DNA of 9,349 nt. Source: Intestinibacillus sp964580155. GTDB taxonomy: Bacteria; Bacillota; Clostridia; Oscillospirales; Butyricicoccaceae. A program made the position numbers and the translations under genes. Numbering within the stretch: the first letter of the stretch is position 1; the number at the start of each line of letters is the position of its first letter. Below are positions 5,649-9,349 of this stretch, piece by piece. The notes beneath the pieces were generated by a model. The model did not search any database and had not been told where the DNA came from. It was given only the letters and a program-made list of their open reading frames with translations. The DNA lies in contig CAZOJP010000056.1 in the NCBI GenBank assembly GCA_964580155.1, forward strand, positions 1 through 9,349, in the 5' to 3' direction.

Positions 5649-6274
5649 AGGAAATCGGCCGTGTGACGCGGCTTGAGCGCGGCGCGAAAGGCGCGCGGCT
5701 GACGCTGGAAGCGGCCTGCGTGCTCGAAGGAACCGTGCTGGGTGACAGCATTGCGGTCAACGGCGTGTGCCTGACCGTGACCGAGTTGACCGCGCACGGC
5801 TTCACCGCGGATGTGATGGCGGAAACCCTGCGCCGCTCCTCGCTCGGCGCACTGCACACCGGTGCGCCGGTCAATTTGGAGCGTGCGATGGCGGCGAACG
5901 GCCGCTTTGGCGGACATATCGTGTCCGGCCATATCGACGGCACGGGCACGTTGACGCGCACGCAGCGCGAGGACAACGCGGTGTGGCTGACGATTGAAAC
6001 ACCGCCCGCGCTGCTGCGCTACATCGTGGAAAAAGGCTCGATTGCGATTGACGGGGTCAGCCTGACAGTCGCGCAGGTGGATACGCACAGCTTCACGGTA
6101 TCCATCATTCCGCACACGGGCGCGAAAACCGTTTTGCTCACTCGGCGCGCGGGCGATACCGTGAATCTGGAGTGCGACATCATCGGAAAATATGTGGAAA
6201 AGCTGCTTTCTGCCGCGCAGCACGCACCGAAGCAAGGGCTGACGCGCGCTTTTTTGAGCGAACACGGGTTTTAG
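5630..6274 (+). CDS. ribE: Riboflavin synthase alpha chain
   Basis: This enzyme catalyses the last step of the pathway, dismutating two 6,7-dimethyl-8-ribityllumazine molecules into riboflavin and the pyrimidine intermediate. The 214-residue product shows the expected internal duplication of two lumazine-binding barrels. The first begins MFTGIIEEIG and carries NGVCLTV and GFTADVMAETLRRSSLG. The link region is NGRFGGHIVSGHIDGTG. The second has IDGVSLTV and FTVSIIPHT, and ends LECDIIGKYVEKLL. The start at 5630 gives the canonical MFTGI N-terminus. Its AAGGAG site at 5617-5622 lies within ribD, whose stop is at 5646-5648, so the two are probably translationally coupled. E. coli calls the equivalent gene ribC; B. 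subtilis calls it ribE. Confidence 0.97.
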   Translation: MFTGIIEEIGRVTRLERGAKGARLTLEAACVLEGTVLGDSIAVNGVCLTVTELTAHGFTADVMAETLRRSSLGALHTGAPVNLERAMAANGRFGGHIVSGHIDGTGTLTRTQREDNAVWLTIETPPALLRYIVEKGSIAIDGVSLTVAQVDTHSFTVSIIPHTGAKTVLLTRRAGDTVNLECDIIGKYVEKLLSAAQHAPKQGLTRAFLSEHGF

Positions 6275-6286
6275 GAGGAAATGAGT

Positions 6287-7489
6287 ATGGAAACAGGACT
6301 GCACACGATTGAGCAGGCGCTGCGCGCGCTGCAAGAGGGGAAAAACATTCTGGTCATTGATGACCCCGACCGTGAAAACGAGGGCGATCTCATCTGCGCC
6401 GCACGCTTTGCGACAACAGAGAACGTCAATTTTATGGCGACACATGCCAAGGGGCTGATCTGTATGCCGATGTCGGAGGAGATTGCCGACCGTCTGGGGC
6501 TGGCGCCCATGGTGGAGGTCAACACTGATAACCACGAGACCGCGTTTACCGTTTCGATCGATCACATGGACACGACGACCGGTATTTCTGCGGAGGAACG
6601 CGGGTACACCGCGCGCAAAGCAATCGAAGCGCAGGCGCAGCCATCGGATTTTCGCCGTCCGGGGCATATGTTTCCGCTGCGCGCGGTGGAGGGCGGCGTG
6701 CTCAAGCGCGCGGGTCACACCGAGGCGACCGTCGACCTGTGCCGGCTTGCCGGACTGGAAGCGTGCGGTCTGTGCTGCGAAATCATGCGCGAGGACGGCA
6801 CGATGATGCGCACAACCGAGCTTCGGGAGTTTGCGCGCGCACACGATCTCGTGATGATTTCGCTCGCCGAGCTGATTGAATACCGCCGCCGTACGGAAAC
6901 GCTGATTGAGCGCGTCACCTGCGCAGATTTTCCGACGCGCTACGGGAAATTCAAGATTTACGGTTATATTAACCGCCTGAACGGCGAGCACCATGTTGCG
7001 ATGACGATGGGCGAGGTGGCAGACGGCGAGCCGGCGCTCGGGCGCGTGCACTCGGAATGTCTAACCGGCGATGCCCTCGGCTCCGCGCGGTGCGACTGCG
7101 GCGAGCAGTACGACGCGGCAATGCGCCGCATCGCGCAGGAGGGGCGCGGTGTGATGGTTTATATGCGGCAGGAGGGGCGCGGCATCGGGCTGATCAACAA
7201 GCTGCGCGCCTATGAGCTGCAGGACCGGGGCATGGATACGGTGGAAGCGAATGTCGCGCTCGGCTTTGCGCCCGATCTGCGCGATTACGGCATCGGCGCA
7301 CAGATATTGAGCGACCTCGGCGTGCACCAGCTGCGGCTGCTGACGAACAACCCGACCAAGGTCGTCGGGCTGGGCGGCTACGGCATCGAAATTGTAGAGC
7401 GCGTGCCGATTCAGATTGCGGCAAATCCCTACGACGCATTTTACCTCAAAACGAAGCAAAACAAAATGGCGCACATGACCGAATATTAA
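6287..7489 (+). CDS. ribBA: Bifunctional DHBP synthase / GTP cyclohydrolase II
   Basis: RibBA supplies both pathway inputs: 3,4-dihydroxy-2-butanone 4-phosphate from ribulose 5-phosphate, and the diaminopyrimidinone from GTP. The 400-residue product is a complete fusion. The N-terminal domain (1 to about 200) has DDPDRENEGDL at 25-35, GLICMPM near 57-63, FTVSIDHMDTTTGISAEER, and GHTEATVDLCRLAGL. The cyclohydrolase II domain (about 205-400) has zinc cysteines Cys258, Cys269 and Cys271 (ECLTGDALGSARCDCGEQ), followed by MRQEGRGIGLINKLRAYELQ and LLTNNPTKVVGL. Both active sites look intact. ATG 6287 was preferred over the in-frame ATG at 6281 because AGGAGG at 6273-6278 is 8 nt from the former but only 2 nt from the latter. 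It lies 12 nt after ribE. Confidence 0.97.
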   Translation: METGLHTIEQALRALQEGKNILVIDDPDRENEGDLICAARFATTENVNFMATHAKGLICMPMSEEIADRLGLAPMVEVNTDNHETAFTVSIDHMDTTTGISAEERGYTARKAIEAQAQPSDFRRPGHMFPLRAVEGGVLKRAGHTEATVDLCRLAGLEACGLCCEIMREDGTMMRTTELREFARAHDLVMISLAELIEYRRRTETLIERVTCADFPTRYGKFKIYGYINRLNGEHHVAMTMGEVADGEPALGRVHSECLTGDALGSARCDCGEQYDAAMRRIAQEGRGVMVYMRQEGRGIGLINKLRAYELQDRGMDTVEANVALGFAPDLRDYGIGAQILSDLGVHQLRLLTNNPTKVVGLGGYGIEIVERVPIQIAANPYDAFYLKTKQNKMAHMTEY

Positions 7490-7512
7490 AACCATATCAG
7501 GAGGAAATGACA

Positions 7513-7974
7513 ATGAATATTTTAGAGGGCAAGCTGGTAGCAGGCAAGGGAAAATACGCGATTGTTGCGGCGCGATTTAACGAGTTCATCGTGTCCAAGC
7601 TCATCGGCGGCGCGCAGGATGCGCTTGTGCGCCACGGTGTGGCGGATGAGGACATCACATTGGCATGGGTGCCGGGCGCGTTTGAAATTCCGCTCGTCGC
7701 GAAAAAGCTCGCCGCGGGCGGGCAGTATGACGCGGTGCTGTGTCTGGGCGCGGTCATCCGCGGTTCGACCTCGCACTATGACTATGTGTGCAGCGAGGTC
7801 TCCAAGGGCGTTGCCGCGGTCGGACTGGAGACCGGCGTACCCACGATTTTCGGCGTGGTCACAACCGATACCATCGAGCAGGCGATTGAGCGCGCGGGCA
7901 CCAAGGCAGGAAACAAGGGCTACGACGCAGCCTGCACCGCGATTGAAATGACAAACCTCCTGCGCGGTATTTAA
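7513..7974 (+). CDS. ribH: 6,7-dimethyl-8-ribityllumazine synthase (beta chain)
   Basis: RibH condenses the pyrimidine intermediate with dihydroxybutanone phosphate to form lumazine, the substrate of RibE. In many bacteria it forms a 60-subunit shell. The 153-residue product has all the family motifs: ARFNEFI at 20-26, PGAFEIP at 54-60, GAVIRGSTSHYDYV at 79-92, and TKAGNKGYDAA near the C-terminus. His88 matches the catalytic histidine of the B. subtilis enzyme. ATG 7513 was preferred over the in-frame ATG at 7507 because AGGAGG at 7499-7504 lies 8 nt from the former and 2 nt from the latter. It is the last gene of the rib operon, 23 nt after ribBA, and is followed by a terminator. Confidence 0.97.
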   Translation: MNILEGKLVAGKGKYAIVAARFNEFIVSKLIGGAQDALVRHGVADEDITLAWVPGAFEIPLVAKKLAAGGQYDAVLCLGAVIRGSTSHYDYVCSEVSKGVAAVGLETGVPTIFGVVTTDTIEQAIERAGTKAGNKGYDAACTAIEMTNLLRGI

Positions 7975-7982
7975 AAGCAGAT

Positions 7983-8030
7983 AAAAAAACTCCCGATCAG
8001 ACGCGATGTGCGCTTGATCGGGAGTTTTTT
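7983..8030. terminator. Bidirectional terminator between ribH and the helicase gene
   Basis: Arms 7989-7999 (starting ACTCCCGATCA) and 8015-8025 are perfect 11-bp complements. The intervening bases can add a short GCG-CGC stem. A run of seven A begins at 7983 on the left, and six T fill 8025-8030 on the right, so it should end both the rib transcript and the convergent helicase transcript. It lies 9 nt after ribH and 3 nt beyond the helicase stop. Confidence 0.9.
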
Positions 8031-8032
8031 AC

Positions 8033-9349
8033 TTAGTTGTGTTCGTTTTTGCGGGTGACGGGCACGCGGCGCGTGCGGCGGTCAAAGTTATCGCGGTGGT
8101 CGCGGCGCGGTGCGCCTGCCGGACGCGCGCCCGGTGCGCGGTTGTCATACACACGGACATCGGCGCGCGTGCCGTTGATCTTCTGCCCGCCGACGTTCTG
8201 GATGATTTCCTGCTTGGACTGCATGGGCACTTCAACCAAGCTGTAATCGCCGTAGCAATAAATTTTGCCGATCTGCTTGCCCGAAAGGCTGGTCAGCTCG
8301 GTGATGGCACCGACAAGCTGGTTGGGCGCAACACGGTGGTTGCGGCCGACCGAGAAGCGCAGGCGCGCCATGCCCTCCGGCACATCGCCGAGCGGTGTTT
8401 TCTGCACGGGCTTGGGCGCGGCGAGCACGGGAACGTCCTTCATTTCGTATTCCATGAGCAGATCGAGCAGCACACCGGAAAGCTGTGCCGCATCGAAGCC
8501 CTCGGCGAGCAGCTTTTCAACCGTGGCGGATAGTGCGACCGGTGTTTCGGTCTCCTGCGCCTTTGCGGTCTGGTCGCACATCTGGGTGCGGATGTTCATG
8601 AGCAGCTCGTTGACGCGGCGCTCGCGGATGTCCTGCGTGCGCGGCAGCGCCTTTTGATCAATCTTCGCCTTGGTGTAGCGCGCGATGTCGCGAATCTGGA
8701 ACACCTGACGGCGACCGCCCGCAAGCGTATAGGAGGCGCCGGTGCGGCCTGCGCGGCCGGTGCGCCCGATGCGGTGGATGTAGTATTCGTAGTCCTGCGG
8801 AATGTCGTAGTTATAGACGGCGTCCACATCGTCGACATCGATGCCGCGCGCCGCGACGTCGGTTGCGATGAGGATGGGCGTGCGGCCGGATTTGAAGCTG
8901 TTCATGACGGCGGTGCGCGCCTCCTGCTTCATATCTCCGTGCAGCGCCGCGGCATTAAAGCCGTGCTCGCCGAGATAGCGCGTGAGCTCGTCGACCATTT
9001 TCTTCGTGTTACAGAAGATAATGGAAAGCTTGGGGCGGTGGGTATGGAGCAGCAGTGTGAGCGCGTCCATCTTTGCACCCATCGGCACCTCGTAGTAGTA
9101 CTGCTCCACGGTGTCAATCGTGCGCTCGACGTTGTCGCCTGCCTGAATAATCACGGGATCGCGCTGATACTGTCCGGTGATCTCCATGATTGCAAGGGGC
9201 ATGGTCGCGGAGAACAGCACGGTCTGACGCTCGGCAGGGACGTGGCCGAGAATGGTCTCGATATCCTCGCGGAAGCCCATGTTGAGCATTTCGTCCGCCT
9301 CGTCCAGCACGATCATTTTCAGGTTTTCCAGACGCAGCGTCTTGCGGGC
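8033..9349 (-). CDS. DEAD-box RNA helicase with C-terminal DbpA-type RNA-binding domain (N-terminus outside window)
   Basis: An ATP-dependent RNA helicase, likely acting in RNA turnover or ribosome assembly. The frame is open from the window edge down to the TAA at 8033-8035 and gives 438 residues. The visible part starts just before motif II (VLDEADEML; DEAD at 9293-9304). It then shows motif III (LFSATMP), a motif IV-like IIFCNTKKM, motif V (IATDVAARGIDV) and motif VI (HRIGRTGR, 8753-8776). A linker follows, then a DbpA-like domain from RLRFSVGRNHRVAP to ADVRVYDNR, and a short arginine-rich tail. The Q motif and motifs I-Ib must lie upstream. Domain order resembles DeaD/CsdA, CshA or DbpA proteins; I cannot choose a symbol. 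The ATG at 9316 is internal. Its promoter is outside the window. Confidence 0.93.
   Translation of the reverse strand, partial: ARKTLRLENLKMIVLDEADEMLNMGFREDIETILGHVPAERQTVLFSATMPLAIMEITGQYQRDPVIIQAGDNVERTIDTVEQYYYEVPMGAKMDALTLLLHTHRPKLSIIFCNTKKMVDELTRYLGEHGFNAAALHGDMKQEARTAVMNSFKSGRTPILIATDVAARGIDVDDVDAVYNYDIPQDYEYYIHRIGRTGRAGRTGASYTLAGGRRQVFQIRDIARYTKAKIDQKALPRTQDIRERRVNELLMNIRTQMCDQTAKAQETETPVALSATVEKLLAEGFDAAQLSGVLLDLLMEYEMKDVPVLAAPKPVQKTPLGDVPEGMARLRFSVGRNHRVAPNQLVGAITELTSLSGKQIGKIYCYGDYSLVEVPMQSKQEIIQNVGGQKINGTRADVRVYDNRAPGARPAGAPRRDHRDNFDRRTRRVPVTRKNEHN

Noticed and set aside
5339..6274. Longer version of riboflavin synthase starting inside ribD
   Set aside because: The extra N-terminal residues are an arginine- and alanine-rich out-of-frame reading of ribD. 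The canonical MFTGI start at 5630 has its own AAGGAG site.
5441..7051. Long minus-strand open frame (536 codons) opposite ribD-ribE-ribBA
   Set aside because: It lies opposite three well-conserved genes, its translation is rich in Arg, His and Ala as expected from antisense of GC-rich coding sequence, and it shows no recognisable domain.
1..9349. Mobile elements, CRISPR arrays, tRNA or rRNA genes, toxin-antitoxin or defence genes
   Set aside because: Every sizeable stretch is explained by housekeeping genes or their control regions. No transposase, direct-repeat array or structural RNA gene was seen.

Overview
This window looks like ordinary chromosomal housekeeping sequence from a moderately GC-rich Gram-positive anaerobe of the Clostridia. 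A Ruminococcaceae/Oscillospirales-type gut bacterium is my guess, not something the sequence proves. The supporting signs are strong AGGAGG ribosome-binding sites, a consensus sigma-A promoter, short separate SecD and SecF proteins, an FMN riboswitch ahead of a ribD-ribE-ribBA-ribH operon in the Bacillus subtilis order, and stem-plus-U-tract terminators.

Layout. Positions 1-404 hold the 3' end of adenylosuccinate lyase (purB). A near-perfect promoter at 420-448 then drives secD (486-1778) and secF (1797-2699), two halves of the membrane motor that assists Sec protein export. The pair is closed by a strong terminator at 2717-2752. Next come a TIM-barrel sugar phosphate isomerase/epimerase of unknown substrate (2811-3674) and nrdR (3691-4155), the repressor of ribonucleotide reductase genes, followed by its own terminator at 4162-4193.

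The riboflavin block fills 4215-7974. It has a candidate promoter, an FMN aptamer (4266-4383), a roughly 150-nt expression platform ending in a strong terminator (4497-4534), and four tightly packed genes. RibBA makes both starting materials from GTP and ribulose 5-phosphate. RibD converts the GTP product to the pyrimidine intermediate. RibH joins the two branches into lumazine. RibE dismutates lumazine to riboflavin. FMN made from riboflavin feeds back on the riboswitch. A bidirectional terminator at 7983-8030 separates ribH from a convergent DEAD-box RNA helicase (8033 to beyond 9349, minus strand), whose N-terminal part lies outside the window.

I found no mobile element, CRISPR array, tRNA or rRNA, and no sign of a wholly new system. 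The points most worth a second look are regulatory. A 9-nt identity between the aptamer's 5' strand and the ribD terminator suggests how the switch works. Two extra terminator-like hairpins lie inside the expression platform. Dyads overlap the secD and rib promoter elements. A hairpin and a promoter-like sequence sit inside the isomerase's 3' coding end. SecF also appears to lack the aspartate of its conserved TM4 motif.
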